Both the position numbers and the translations under genes were made by a program. A model generated the notes under the pieces. That model was not told the DNA's origin. It worked only from the letters and a program-made list of their open reading frames with translations, and did not search any database. A DNA stretch of 64,000 nucleotides from a virus: positions 37,469 to 101,468 of IMG/VR virus record IMGVR_UViG_3300050013_000165. One strand, given 5' to 3'. This document shows, in pieces, positions 7,310-15,841 of this stretch; position 1 is the stretch's first letter, and the number at the start of each line of letters is the position of its first letter.

Positions 7310-7416
7310 TGGAAGACATTCGAGATCGAGACTGGTGTGCTTGTGTTGATCCACTTCTCAATCAGTGCAAGGAGCGTCACTGTCCGTGGAAGAGAAAGCG
7401 ACTTGAAGAAGAATGA
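7309..7416 (+). CDS. Tiny Cys/His-rich protein (35 aa)
   Basis: ATG 7309 overlaps the preceding TGA, and its own TGA overlaps the next ATG (7413), so it fits exactly into the coupled gene string. The product MEDIRDRDWCACVDPLLNQC continues with a Cys/His/Trp/Lys cluster (four Cys, one His), suggesting a small zinc-binding peptide. Before the endonuclease insertion it would have directly followed the first glycosyltransferase. Function unknown. Confidence 0.6.
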   Translation: MEDIRDRDWCACVDPLLNQCKERHCPWKRKRLEEE

Positions 7417-8144
7417 GACTTTTTGCTTTTACGGTTGGAAAGAACGAGGAGAGTCGATACCTGTCTTCCATGATTCGCAATCTTGATGGCTTTGTCGATG
7501 ATCACTTTTTTTACGACGATCAATCGACAGATCGAACATTGGATATTGCTGACGTTTTGGGTTGTGTCGCTATCCGGCGTCCTGATGGGGTGGCCTCTTT
7601 TTCAGAAGATGAGGGAATGTTTCGCGAAGCCGCTTGGAAGTCTTTTGAGCTTCATATGCATCCCCGGCTTGGTGATTGGGTTCTCGTAATTGACTGTGAC
7701 GAGTTTCTTTCCATCAAAGGTCAGGGTGTCGAGTTCAACGACATCATGCGTGGTGGAACGGCCGTCAATCTGAGTATCCCCGAAGTTTTCGGCTTTGATA
7801 CAGATGGGTGCCCTCTTGTTCGCACGGATCGAAAGTGGGGAACAATTTTTGCTCCCCGACTTTTCGCCTATCAAGAAAATGGTGGCTTCGCTCGGGGCAA
7901 GGTTGGTGTTCCTGCTGTTCCGAGTTACGTCATGGCGACCCCGAATCGGGTCTCGACGGACGATGTCGTTTTGATGCACTTGGGGTACGCACGGTTTGAA
8001 GATCAAGAGATCAAATACGCTCGATACAACGGCGTCGATGGTCATTCTGACGAACACGTTCAGTCAATTGTGTCACCGGACAAGACGCTTGTTCGGTGCG
8101 AAGAGTGGAAGTGCAGGATTCCGTGGAAACAGTTGATGTCATAG
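7413..8144 (+). CDS. Glycosyltransferase family 2-like protein
   Basis: 243 residues. The N-terminus MRLFAFTVGKNEESRYL, FFYDDQSTDRTLDIA and LVIDCDEF (a D-x-D-type metal site) are typical of GT2-like glycosyltransferases that act on surface or virion glycans. It overlaps the next glycosyltransferase by about 49 bases, so the two are probably translationally coupled. Confidence 0.8.
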   Translation: MRLFAFTVGKNEESRYLSSMIRNLDGFVDDHFFYDDQSTDRTLDIADVLGCVAIRRPDGVASFSEDEGMFREAAWKSFELHMHPRLGDWVLVIDCDEFLSIKGQGVEFNDIMRGGTAVNLSIPEVFGFDTDGCPLVRTDRKWGTIFAPRLFAYQENGGFARGKVGVPAVPSYVMATPNRVSTDDVVLMHLGYARFEDQEIKYARYNGVDGHSDEHVQSIVSPDKTLVRCEEWKCRIPWKQLMS

Positions 8145-8755
8145 TTCCAACCTGTGGCGATATCGATGTATGGAAGCCGTTGGCCGAGCGTGCTCAACAG
8201 TCGGCCTTCAACCAAGTTGTCAAAGCGAATCGAGTGATCTGGTCACACAAGGCGACGGTTTCCGAAGCTCGGAACTTCGGAGCTTCACTCAGCACCGGAG
8301 ATTGGCTGATCTTTCTTGACGCCGACGATGAACTTGACCCACGGTATATCGAGCACATGATCGCGGGGAGTGGAGATATACGGCAACCTTCGACGCTCGG
8401 GGTCGTTAATGGCGTCGAGGATGATTTTCCAGTTCTTATCGAGCAGAAGAGCCTCATCATAGGTAACTATCTGATAATCGGCTCGATGGTCCGGCGGAAG
8501 TTGTTCTTGTCGGTAGGGGGTTTCCGTGACTTCCCGATTCTTGAAGATTGGGATTTATTTATTCGCCTCGCACTGGCTGGGGCTAAAATTGGCAAATGCC
8601 CTGATGCCATTTATCGGGTGCATGTACTTCCCGATAGTCGAAATAAACAGGGAGACTCAATTCATGGCAGCGTCTACAGTCAAATCCAAAGGGAACACGA
8701 AGCCGCTTGGTTCGCAAAGTTCCACCGTGACGAGTCATCCTTGTACGTTGTGTAA
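8096..8755 (+). CDS. Family 2 glycosyltransferase
   Basis: 219 residues. It begins DVIVPTCGDIDVW, has EARNFGASLSTGDWLIFLDADDE (nucleotide binding plus DXD), then GGFRDFPILEDWDLFIRLAL, the usual ED acid region of GT-A enzymes. GTG starts at 8096, 8105 or 8111 are possible. Its last roughly 58 residues are about half identical to the free fragment at 9418-9603, implying that this gene's 3' part was duplicated when the endonuclease cassette entered. Confidence 0.82.
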   Translation: MRRVEVQDSVETVDVIVPTCGDIDVWKPLAERAQQSAFNQVVKANRVIWSHKATVSEARNFGASLSTGDWLIFLDADDELDPRYIEHMIAGSGDIRQPSTLGVVNGVEDDFPVLIEQKSLIIGNYLIIGSMVRRKLFLSVGGFRDFPILEDWDLFIRLALAGAKIGKCPDAIYRVHVLPDSRNKQGDSIHGSVYSQIQREHEAAWFAKFHRDESSLYVV

Positions 8756-9420
8756 GCGACCAATTAAGAGCAAATACAAGCGTTGCAGTAACTGTCGTCA
8801 AGGTCAACGAGAGGATTATTACGCCAATCACGACCGCTTATTGAAGAAAATGCGTGAGCGTGATCCAGAAGGACGATTTGCTTACAACATAAAGCGTTGG
8901 TACGGAATCACGCTTGACGAGTACAACTCTTTGTTGAAAGAGCAGGGCGGGGGGTGCGCCATTTGCCATTCGACAGAACCGGCAGGCAAAAGAGTCAAGC
9001 GGTTTTCTGTTGACCATGACCACCGGACCGGAAAAGTTCGAGGTCTGCTTTGTAATCTTTGCAATCACTTGCTTGGCTGTGCTCGGGATGATTTGCAGCT
9101 TTTAGTAAATGCCGTTGCGTATTTGGAGCGGGTGGCATGACCAATAAAATTTATCTAAATACTAACGAAATTATCTTTCTAAACGCCGACCATCAATTAG
9201 TTGATGGAAGTGCTGTTCATCCTCTGATGTGTGAACAGACAATGGAGCACATGAGAGAAGTCCACGGTGTTACAGACGGTTATACCGAAGGTGCAATTTT
9301 GGACTTGTCGTGGTGGCTGCAACAACACTTGAAACTTCACCCACCAATTACTCGGAAGTGGCCTGACCTTAATGAGCCTGGGTATGGTCGTCCAATAAAA
9401 ATGAAACCTGTAAAACGATG
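8551..9420 (+). mobile_element. HNH cassette with duplicated glycosyltransferase 3' end
   Basis: The glycosyltransferase 3' segment from about 8551 (DLFIR...AIYRVHV...SRNKQ...HG) is matched downstream at 9418-9603 (SLWIR...AIYRVHV...SRNKQ...HG). Between the copies lie an HNH gene (8664-9140) and a passenger gene (9137-9421). I infer that the cassette supplied a diverged replacement of the last roughly 58 codons and left the original copy behind. This is the longest of six similar duplications in the window. Confidence 0.6.
8664..9140 (+). CDS. Endonuclease VII-type HNH homing endonuclease
   Basis: ATG 8664 has GGGAG about nine bases upstream and lies within the glycosyltransferase 3' end in another frame. 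The 158-residue product has zinc pairs (CTLC, CSNC), YGITLDEYNSLLKEQGGGCAIC, VDHDHRTGKVRGLLCNLCN and a terminal YLERVA helix. It is closely related in layout to the genes at 6872 and 18448. Its stop overlaps the next gene (ATGA). Confidence 0.85.
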   Translation: MAASTVKSKGNTKPLGSQSSTVTSHPCTLCKRPIKSKYKRCSNCRQGQREDYYANHDRLLKKMRERDPEGRFAYNIKRWYGITLDEYNSLLKEQGGGCAICHSTEPAGKRVKRFSVDHDHRTGKVRGLLCNLCNHLLGCARDDLQLLVNAVAYLERVA

Positions 9421-9421
9421 A
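9137..9421 (+). CDS. Hypothetical passenger protein in HNH cassette
   Basis: 94 residues. The beginning (MTNKIYLNTNEIIFLNADHQ) is AT-rich compared with its surroundings. An acidic/His middle and WWLQQHLKLHPPITRKWPDL follow. It is linked by ATGA overlaps on both sides, to the HNH gene upstream and to the glycosyltransferase remnant downstream. No family recognised; the base composition hints at a separate origin. Confidence 0.5.
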   Translation: MTNKIYLNTNEIIFLNADHQLVDGSAVHPLMCEQTMEHMREVHGVTDGYTEGAILDLSWWLQQHLKLHPPITRKWPDLNEPGYGRPIKMKPVKR

Positions 9422-9603
9422 GTTTGTGGATTAGGTGCAAAATGGCCGGGGCTGTAATTTCGGCAGTACCCGAAGCCATCTATCGCGTTCATGTGAACGA
9501 GGGTAGTCGCAACAAACAGCCGCCAGAGTTGCACGGTCAGACCTATATGCAGATTCAGCAGGAACACCAAATGGAATACATGCGAATGTTCGGTCGAACA
9601 TGA
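9418..9603 (+). pseudogene. C-terminal remnant of a glycosyltransferase
   Basis: This 61-codon frame starts exactly where the alignment with the C-terminus of the 8096-8755 glycosyltransferase starts and lacks its N-terminal 150 residues, including the DXD site. It cannot be an active enzyme alone. Shared islands are AIYRVHV, SRNKQ and QIQ-EH. It may still be translated, since it sits in ATGA overlaps with both neighbours. Confidence 0.65.
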
Positions 9604-10319
9604 TCTCGTTCCTGATCCCTTATCTCCCAAATGGTGACGAATACCGAGAACGTGCGTGCAAGTACATTTTGGGGGCGTTGGCAATCGATTGGCATGAGCC
9701 AGATGCCGAAATCATCATTGGAGGAATCGAGCCGTTTAATCGGTCGGCAGCGCGCAACCAGGCGGCAAAGCGTGCCGATGGGGACATTCTCGTTTTTGTC
9801 GATGCCGACTCTTTTGTTCCAAAGCATCAAATTCGTGAAGCCCTTTCTCTGGCCGAGGAACGAGGGTGGGCATTTCCTTACGATCACTATTGCTCTATGA
9901 CGGAGATGGGGACCGAGAACTTCATTGCTGGGGCTGCTCTTCCTGATCCATTGAGCTGGGGAACTGACATGTTTGATCGTGACTATTACGAGTTCATTTT
10001 TCCCTCGAAGGACACTCCTGAGCCCGCAGTCGGCGGGTGTGTTGTTGTGACTAGAGCTGCTTTCGAAACGGTAGGCGGATACGACGAGCGCTTCATTGGC
10101 TGGGGAGAAGAGGATCGAGCCTTCATGCTCGCATTAGACACGCTCGTGAATGCAGAGCATCGGGTGAGCGGCAACATCTTTCACCTATGGCACGAGCACC
10201 CCGAAGAGGAGTGTTTCGCTCAACCGAACTTCAGTGATAACCGGAAGCTCTGTAATCGCTACCGGGAAGCTTGCGGCAACCTTCAAATGATGCGGGAGTT
10301 GATCGCCGAACGAAACTGA
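9600..10319 (+). CDS. Glycosyltransferase (GalNAc-/galactosyltransferase C-domain type)
   Basis: 239 residues. ISFLIPYLPN, SAARNQAAKRADGDILVFVDADS (DXD) and then GGCVVVTRAAFETVGGYDERFIGWGEEDRAF match the GT27/galactosyltransferase C-terminal signature (GG-x-x-x-x-x-x-x-F ... GYDE-x-F-x-x-WG-x-ED). It would transfer a hexose or N-acetylhexosamine. Last gene of the glycan cluster; followed by an intergenic region with a GATTAGGG element. Confidence 0.85.
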   Translation: MISFLIPYLPNGDEYRERACKYILGALAIDWHEPDAEIIIGGIEPFNRSAARNQAAKRADGDILVFVDADSFVPKHQIREALSLAEERGWAFPYDHYCSMTEMGTENFIAGAALPDPLSWGTDMFDRDYYEFIFPSKDTPEPAVGGCVVVTRAAFETVGGYDERFIGWGEEDRAFMLALDTLVNAEHRVSGNIFHLWHEHPEEECFAQPNFSDNRKLCNRYREACGNLQMMRELIAERN

Positions 10320-10324
10320 CTCGC

Positions 10325-10336
10325 TTTTGATTAGGG
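10325..10336 (+). promoter_or_regulatory. TTTTGATTAGGG intergenic element
   Basis: The same 12-mer occurs at 41024-41035, and shorter GATTAG forms lie in the leaders at about 17328 and 19932, in each case upstream of a new block of genes. Here it precedes the structural block starting at 10386. It may be the -10 part of a phage promoter. No good -35 box accompanies this copy. Confidence 0.35.
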
Positions 10337-10385
10337 CCGTGCGGTACAACAGGCACAAAGCTCTGATCAAGAGGAGAGCCAGAAA

Positions 10386-10781
10386 ATGACAATTGCACCT
10401 TCGAACATTCCGCCGGAGCGGACGCCGCAGTCGTACCCGCGCTCAATGGGTCCCGACATGGCGGGTCGCACCGGTCCCTTGCGTTTCGAGGAGGGGCTTG
10501 CCACCGACACCGATGTGCCGGACTCGTACACCCACGGGATGCGGGACGGCTATGCGACCGGGCCTGGTTCACCGAACCACAACAACCCCGACTCGCAGTA
10601 CAAGCACGCCGACGAGACAATGGCCGAGCGTGCCCACGTCGGTTCGGCTTCATGGACGGACGCCCCGAGCATGCTCCGGTCGTTCGTTGATGGCGTCACC
10701 GAGCCCCCGGTCACCTTCCCCGACGTCATGCGCTCAGGCAGTCGCTATGAGCGAATGAGTCCAGAAACGGTGACGGACTAA
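10386..10781 (+). CDS. Virion-like hypothetical protein
   Basis: 131 residues, Pro/Gly/Asp-rich and poor in hydrophobic residues, preceded by GAGGAGAG. The motif HGMRDGYATGPGSPNHN resembles the end of the protein at 61955-62326 (HGWGAGIRDGYPEGSP), which suggests a shared short element of head-region proteins. It sits in front of a terminator-like hairpin. Likely a minor virion or assembly protein; function unproven. Confidence 0.55.
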   Translation: MTIAPSNIPPERTPQSYPRSMGPDMAGRTGPLRFEEGLATDTDVPDSYTHGMRDGYATGPGSPNHNNPDSQYKHADETMAERAHVGSASWTDAPSMLRSFVDGVTEPPVTFPDVMRSGSRYERMSPETVTD

Positions 10782-10782
10782 A

Positions 10783-10800
10783 TTTAGCCCTCGGGCTAAA
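10783..10800 (+). terminator. Hairpin after 10386-10781
   Basis: TTTAGCC-CTCG-GGCTAAA forms a 7-bp stem with a 4-base loop just after the stop codon. The following TGCTTCTTGTAG is only moderately T-rich, so termination may be partial. Confidence 0.5.
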
Positions 10801-10893
10801 TGCTTCTTGTAGTTGTGCATTTCAATCGGAGAACGAATCGTGCTCCCAGGTAATGGCTGGGATTCCTTATGACTCTCACAGGAGGAGAGATAT

Positions 10894-11529
10894 ATGTCCG
10901 GCCTTTATCCGAGCACCGTTCTTGTCGAACGATTTCTTGCATCCGTTTCCGCGGAAACGATGGCTCAGAAGTTCATTGCTCCGTGTGACCTCGAAATCCT
11001 CGGGATGCTTCTTGTCCTTGGGACTGCCGCAGGTGCTGGCGACGGCGTAACCGTCAATGTCAGCAACAACCCGGTGGCTCAGGCCAACGTCGCCAGCACG
11101 CAGTTGTCTCCTAACCCCTACAACCTTTGGACGGCAGCAAACGTCCCCTCGGTTGCGGGTTCGGCGACGAGCAACATCACGTCGGGAACGATCACCACGA
11201 ACGCCTACTTGGGAGCGTTGCTTGAAAACAAGCCTTACGCTCTCGAATACCCGTTCCCTGGTCCGCCGGGAACCGTTGGGTTCGAGACGGCGCAACAGAC
11301 GTCGCAAATCACGTCGGCTCCGGTGACGACTCCTCCGACGATTGTCAAGTTCGGCATCACGGCGGGGCTCGTTGCTCCCGACAACACCTACACTGACGCG
11401 AACGGCTTCACAAGCACGCCAACGTCAACGGTGCACGAAGGTGACATTCTCTCCTTCGTGATCGGTGCCATCAGTTCCGTCGGGGCTGCCGCCAACTTGG
11501 AGATCGTGCTCTACGGCCAAGTTCGGTAA
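10894..11529 (+). CDS. Putative structural protein (211 aa)
   Basis: Preceded by a strong GGAGGAG. The product starts with VERFLASVSAETMAQKF, then is rich in Thr/Ser/Asn/Ala and beta-forming residues, and ends LEIVLYGQVR. The composition fits a head or tail decoration or fibre component. There are no enzyme motifs and no family recognised. Confidence 0.6.
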   Translation: MSGLYPSTVLVERFLASVSAETMAQKFIAPCDLEILGMLLVLGTAAGAGDGVTVNVSNNPVAQANVASTQLSPNPYNLWTAANVPSVAGSATSNITSGTITTNAYLGALLENKPYALEYPFPGPPGTVGFETAQQTSQITSAPVTTPPTIVKFGITAGLVAPDNTYTDANGFTSTPTSTVHEGDILSFVIGAISSVGAAANLEIVLYGQVR

Positions 11530-11780
11530 TGAACCAAGAAGACGCTCGACTGCCGCAACGGCCTAGAGCTATTCAGGTTTGCGGTGTGTGTAATCCTCCA
11601 TTTCGGACTCTTTCGAAATCCGAAATGGAGGATCACATCGAGAATTACCACGGCACGAATTGGGCTCCTGGCTCCCTGGTGCGTTCCAAAGATCAGTTGG
11701 AATTCCGACCACATCTGATGGACACACCTTGGGGCTCAGAGTTCAAGGAAGGACCGCTGAATCGTCGAAGGAGACGGTAA
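11529..11780 (+). CDS. C2H2-like zinc-finger protein
   Basis: TAATG overlap with the preceding gene. The motif VCGVCNPPFRTLSKSEME followed by DHIENYH gives C-x2-C-x15-H-x4-H, like a classical C2H2 finger with longer spacing. The C-terminus is basic (RRRRR). 83 residues. Perhaps a small DNA-binding regulator placed just before the lysin. Confidence 0.6.
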   Translation: MNQEDARLPQRPRAIQVCGVCNPPFRTLSKSEMEDHIENYHGTNWAPGSLVRSKDQLEFRPHLMDTPWGSEFKEGPLNRRRRR

Positions 11781-12635
11781 ATGTCAATTGTCAATTTGCG
11801 TGGTATCGATGCAGCAGGCCACCCATCCGCAGCAGCAGTAAAGGCCGCAGGGTGCAATGTGGTTGGCTTCTATTTGACCGGTAAGTTCGCTCCGACGTCC
11901 GCACTGATCGAGAGCTACTTGGCCGCTGGGCTCGGGTTGATATCGATCTTCGAGACCGGCGCACAGAACGCTCTCGGCGCAGCCGCACAAGCCACGACCG
12001 ATGCTCACGCCGCATTAGCTGCAATGGCGTCCTTCAAGCAGCCCACGGGAACCGCAGCCGTCTTCACAGTGGACTTCGACCCGACCGCTGCGCAACTCGC
12101 TGCTGTTGGTGAGTACGCCCAAACTTTCGCTGGCTTTTTGCGCGCAGCCAAGAACCTCGTCACCGGTTACGGAGGGACGGCCACTCTTCAAGAAGTAGTG
12201 AGCCGTGTTGATTACACCTGGCAAGCAGCCGGTTGGTCAAATGGTGTGCTCTTCCCCGCAAACATTCGCCAGGAGATCACGCAAATCACTGTTGGTGGCG
12301 TGCAGTGCGACCAAGACGCCATCCTGAAGCTCCCGTTTGGTGCGTGGTGTTCGAAGGGCGTTTATCCACCGACGCCGGTTCCAATGACTGCCGACGAATA
12401 CTGCACCGTGCACGGCATGGTCATTATCGATTACGCCGAAGCAGAGATGTGCGTGTTTCCGGCAAAGCGAACGACGGCAAAAGGTAAGGCGTTGCCGGAG
12501 ATCGGCTGGTATCAGTGGAACAATACGACCCACGACATGATGCCGCACAGTGATGCCAACATCCCAAAGACAGGGACCCTTTATGCATTCAAGGCAAATT
12601 TGGACGCAGCGGTCATTCCGCACGCCGGGACATGA
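11781..12635 (+). CDS. Endolysin candidate, DUF1906 glycoside-hydrolase-like
   Basis: 284 residues. The N-terminal domain (about residues 1-190) follows the DUF1906/Rv2525c-like TIM-barrel layout: GIDAAGHPSAAAVKAAGCNVVGFY, an acidic FTVDFDP strand, VTGYGG, then DYTWQAAGWSNG and DQDAIL. Such domains occur in actinobacterial cell-wall-active proteins and actinophage lysins. The C-terminal part (residues 200-284) may bind the wall. It is followed by membrane proteins that look like holins, which supports a role in lysis. Confidence 0.65.
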   Translation: MSIVNLRGIDAAGHPSAAAVKAAGCNVVGFYLTGKFAPTSALIESYLAAGLGLISIFETGAQNALGAAAQATTDAHAALAAMASFKQPTGTAAVFTVDFDPTAAQLAAVGEYAQTFAGFLRAAKNLVTGYGGTATLQEVVSRVDYTWQAAGWSNGVLFPANIRQEITQITVGGVQCDQDAILKLPFGAWCSKGVYPPTPVPMTADEYCTVHGMVIIDYAEAEMCVFPAKRTTAKGKALPEIGWYQWNNTTHDMMPHSDANIPKTGTLYAFKANLDAAVIPHAGT

Positions 12636-12641
12636 TTGGAG

Positions 12642-13124
12642 ATGTTTGCTGTTACAGGGCCGTTGGTAGGGAACGACTCGGGGACAATAATTCTCGTGGT
12701 TGTGTGTTCTCTTATTTCTGGATTAGGCGCTACAGGGATAAGTGCCTTGGTTCACCGTCGCTCTGATGATCAGGCCAATCAAAGGTTCAATGCTGAACTG
12801 CGCGGGCGCAAGGACGTCCCAGGACTCCCCGACGAGGAGAGCATTATCGAGCGCATAGCGAGCGTTGAGAAGATGCTGAAACCTGGAACGAACGGGGTTA
12901 GGACTCTGTATGACAAGGTTGATTCCATCGAGAAGGTGACAGCGGCTGCCGGTTTGGGAGCAGAGCACGCAGCCCAAGCAGTTACCGAGGCTGCAATGCA
13001 TGCAGCTATGCGAGTTGAAGCCGTTGCCGAGGCGGCAGCCCGACGACTTGATGATGCAGCACAAGCTGCGGCGACTCGACTAGCAGATGCTGAGACAAAA
13101 AAAACTGAAACTGAAAGGGATTGA
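12642..13124 (+). CDS. Membrane-anchored coiled-coil protein, holin-like candidate
   Basis: About 160 residues. ATG 12642 and TTG 12636 are both possible starts. One hydrophobic helix lies near residues 16-38, followed by an acidic stretch and a long Ala/Glu-rich amphipathic helix (residues 95-150). It sits directly behind the lysin candidate and before a two-helix membrane protein. This could be a holin partner or a spanin-like protein, but a single transmembrane helix with a cytoplasmic coiled coil is not diagnostic. Confidence 0.5.
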   Translation: MFAVTGPLVGNDSGTIILVVVCSLISGLGATGISALVHRRSDDQANQRFNAELRGRKDVPGLPDEESIIERIASVEKMLKPGTNGVRTLYDKVDSIEKVTAAAGLGAEHAAQAVTEAAMHAAMRVEAVAEAAARRLDDAAQAAATRLADAETKKTETERD

Positions 13125-13128
13125 ATAA

Positions 13129-13317
13129 ATGGGACCAGTGAGCGCAGTTGCAATTTTCATCTTTTTGTTTCTCTATGGCCTGAATGAAGGCAAATGGATT
13201 ACGGCCAGCGGCAGATTGCTCGGCGTTATTGCGATCATTGTTGGACTCGTGATCTTGATTGACACGTTCTGGTATCAGTCGAGTGCTCGTTGGGCTGCAA
13301 GACATCCCAACGGCTAA
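13129..13317 (+). CDS. Two-helix membrane protein, holin candidate
   Basis: 62 residues with two transmembrane segments (about residues 5-17 and 29-46) separated by a short loop and ending in a polar basic tail, the layout of class II holins. The position next to the lysin supports this. No sequence family recognised. Confidence 0.55.
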   Translation: MGPVSAVAIFIFLFLYGLNEGKWITASGRLLGVIAIIVGLVILIDTFWYQSSARWAARHPNG

Positions 13318-13369
13318 TGTCGGGAAAGTGACTAACCAGTTCTAATCGCCTCTTGTTACCTTTGATGGC

Positions 13370-14083
13370 GTGTCTGAGCAGCAAGCATTCTTCGATCCAA
13401 AGAAGCTCAATCCTCATCAGTTTGAGCCTGTCGGCAGTGCTCTTGAAGGAGCATCGCAGTACACACACGGGCGACACACGATTGAGGGATTAGACGACCG
13501 CATCAATGACCGGCACGCCGGTTACCGGACCCAGCTTGATTATCGCATGGCCGAGAAGCAGCCCGAGTCACCAAACATTCGCCGGAGTTATGGCGCATTT
13601 CGAGGTGCGGTCAACAAGCAATACGACTTCATGACAAAGCCTCGCGAAGAAGGCGGCATGGGACTCCGTCACGAAGCGGTCAATTTTGACCCATATGAGC
13701 CTAGCGCTGAGGGTGCGAAGGCAATGGGCGAGGATGTCAAGCGTGGTGTAATTCGCACGCACGCCACGACTCCTGAAGAGTCGCACGCCTATTTGAGCCC
13801 CGAGGAGAACGACAAGTTCCGAGCGGTGCACGACGTCTTCGGTCACGCAGCCACCGGTCGTGGGTTTGATCGTTATGGCGAAGACGTTGCGTACCTCAGT
13901 CACCGGCAGATGTTTCCGAAGAAGGCTGTTCAAGCACTCACCTCAGAGACTCGCGGGCAGAACACCTATTTGAATTACGGACCTGGGGGACACGGGGCAG
14001 GAACTTTCCCCGATCAGTCCAACAAGCTCATCGGGCTTCCTGCTCGGGCTAGTCGTGTCCGGCGTCCACGGAGAAGTGTGTAA
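13370..14083 (+). CDS. Conserved-looking phage protein with HDxxGH and ETRGQ motifs
   Basis: 237 residues from GTG 13370. The C-terminal half has RAVHDVFGHAATGRGFDRYGED, LSHRQMFP and SETRGQNTYLNYGPG. The spaced His/Asp/His and Glu residues could form a metal site. I recall similar motifs in phage proteins near portals, but I cannot assign a function. It lies between the lysis genes and the portal and could be a head-associated enzyme. Confidence 0.55.
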   Translation: MSEQQAFFDPKKLNPHQFEPVGSALEGASQYTHGRHTIEGLDDRINDRHAGYRTQLDYRMAEKQPESPNIRRSYGAFRGAVNKQYDFMTKPREEGGMGLRHEAVNFDPYEPSAEGAKAMGEDVKRGVIRTHATTPEESHAYLSPEENDKFRAVHDVFGHAATGRGFDRYGEDVAYLSHRQMFPKKAVQALTSETRGQNTYLNYGPGGHGAGTFPDQSNKLIGLPARASRVRRPRRSV

Positions 14084-15841
14084 ATGGCGATTAGCTTCGT
14101 TTCTAATTCTTACCGAGCGTCGTCATCAGACCTCACGATTGCGATTAGTCCGCTCGGGCTCGTTGAGCTTGCCGACGAAGAGTTCGAGGTTCACGGGCCA
14201 CGCCTCAATCGGTACGCATCCAACTGGGCCTTCTACCTTGGGCACCACTGGTCGTATCGGCGCGAGATCGGCGAGCCCCAACTCACGTTCAACTGGTGTA
14301 AGACGTTCAGTGATTACCTCACGAACTTCGCACTCACCAACGGAGTCAATTTCTCGTCCCCCGAAGCGACGTCGGCGATTGTGCCGGAGCTGTTGCGCCA
14401 GGTTTGGGAAGAGCACCAGCCAATGGGCAAGATGGCTGTGATGTGGGAGATCATGCAGCAAGGCTCGGTCTCCGGCGACTCGTTTGTCAAGGTTGCATTT
14501 GAAGAGGCCTACGACGACCCGGCGGGCAACTTCCACCCACCGAAGATTCGCATCCTTCCGCTCAACAGTGCCTTCTGTTTTCCTGAGTACCACCCCCACG
14601 ACATGTCGCGCCTAATCCGCTTCAAGATGAAGTACCGCTTTTGGGGAACGGCGCTCGAAGGCACTCGACAGGTGTTCTCATATACCGAGCTTTGGACTGA
14701 AGACGCCTTCCAGTCGTTCATCAATGATGAGCTAATCGAGAGCCAAGAAAACCCGCTCGGGGTAATCCCGTTCATCCATGTCTCGAACACGAAGGTGCCG
14801 TCGTCGCCGTGGGGCTTGTCTGACATTCAAGACGTCACGGACCTCAACCGGCAGTACAACGAGACGGCCACATTGATTACTGACATCGTGAACTACTACG
14901 CATCGCCGGTCACGATCATTACCGGCGCGAAATCGAACAACCTCGAACGCGGCCCCCGCAAGGTATGGGCAATTCCGAATAAGGATGCTCGTGTTGCCAA
15001 CCTCGAAATTAACTCACAGCTCGATGGACCTTTGAAGTTCCTCGAAACGCTGAAAGAGAAGATGCACGAGATTGTCAACATTCCGATGAATGCTTTTGGG
15101 CAGGAGTTGCAGATCAGCAACACCTCGGGCGTCGCACTTCAAATCACGTTGCTGCCATTGATGCAGAAGTTCCGACAGAAGTCGATTCAGTACGAGTCGG
15201 GGCTTGTTCGAGTTAATGAGCTAATCATCCGTGTCGCTTCGGTCTATATGCCGGAGCTTTTGCAGTTCGATCCATCTCGGGATGTCTTGCCTGAACCCGG
15301 TCAGCTTTCCGTGCTCGATCCGCTTGATCCTTTGACGTTTCGAAATAGTGTCGAATTTGCCAACCCGATGCCCATTGACAAGACGTTGGCTCTTCAGGAA
15401 ATCCAAATGGAGATGGCACTCGGGCTCTTGTCGAAGCGTGGCGCTCTTCGCCGTCTTGGCGAGGCTTACCCCGCAGAAAAGCTCGAAGAGCTGTATAACG
15501 AATTGCACCTCGACCAACTCGAACAAGGTGCGCTCGATTTGCAAAGCGCACAGCTTCAGGTACTCATTCCGTTTCTCACCGGCATTTCCCCGACAACTGG
15601 GGAGCCGGTTGGAGAGGAAGGAGGGTCCGCATCTACGACCAGTGCCGGTCCTGCTGTTCAGTCTGCCGGTGGCCCAGGTGTCAACACGGCGACTGCAACA
15701 CAACCAGGCTCGGCGATGCCAAACATTTTCGACAATCCAGAGACGAAGGATTTGCTCACTCGGCTCTCCACACTGGCGGCGGGAACCAAAGTTCCGCAAG
15801 TTCGGAATCCACTTCATGATCCAGAGGACGACAATTCCTGA
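14084..15841 (+). CDS. Portal protein (SPP1 gp6-like)
   Basis: 585 residues, the usual portal length. An N-terminal segment with W-x-F-Y-x-G-H-x-W is followed by FNWCKTFSDYLTNFALTNG, a long clip/stem region (LSDIQDVTDLNRQYNETATLITDIVNYYASPV), IPMNAFG and NTSGVALQITLLPLMQKFRQKS. This matches the SPP1-like portal pattern. The protein forms the dodecameric DNA channel at the capsid vertex. The C-terminal 80 residues are Gly/Ser/Thr/Pro-rich. Its stop overlaps the following HNH gene (TGATG). Confidence 0.88.
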   Translation: MAISFVSNSYRASSSDLTIAISPLGLVELADEEFEVHGPRLNRYASNWAFYLGHHWSYRREIGEPQLTFNWCKTFSDYLTNFALTNGVNFSSPEATSAIVPELLRQVWEEHQPMGKMAVMWEIMQQGSVSGDSFVKVAFEEAYDDPAGNFHPPKIRILPLNSAFCFPEYHPHDMSRLIRFKMKYRFWGTALEGTRQVFSYTELWTEDAFQSFINDELIESQENPLGVIPFIHVSNTKVPSSPWGLSDIQDVTDLNRQYNETATLITDIVNYYASPVTIITGAKSNNLERGPRKVWAIPNKDARVANLEINSQLDGPLKFLETLKEKMHEIVNIPMNAFGQELQISNTSGVALQITLLPLMQKFRQKSIQYESGLVRVNELIIRVASVYMPELLQFDPSRDVLPEPGQLSVLDPLDPLTFRNSVEFANPMPIDKTLALQEIQMEMALGLLSKRGALRRLGEAYPAEKLEELYNELHLDQLEQGALDLQSAQLQVLIPFLTGISPTTGEPVGEEGGSASTTSAGPAVQSAGGPGVNTATATQPGSAMPNIFDNPETKDLLTRLSTLAAGTKVPQVRNPLHDPEDDNS

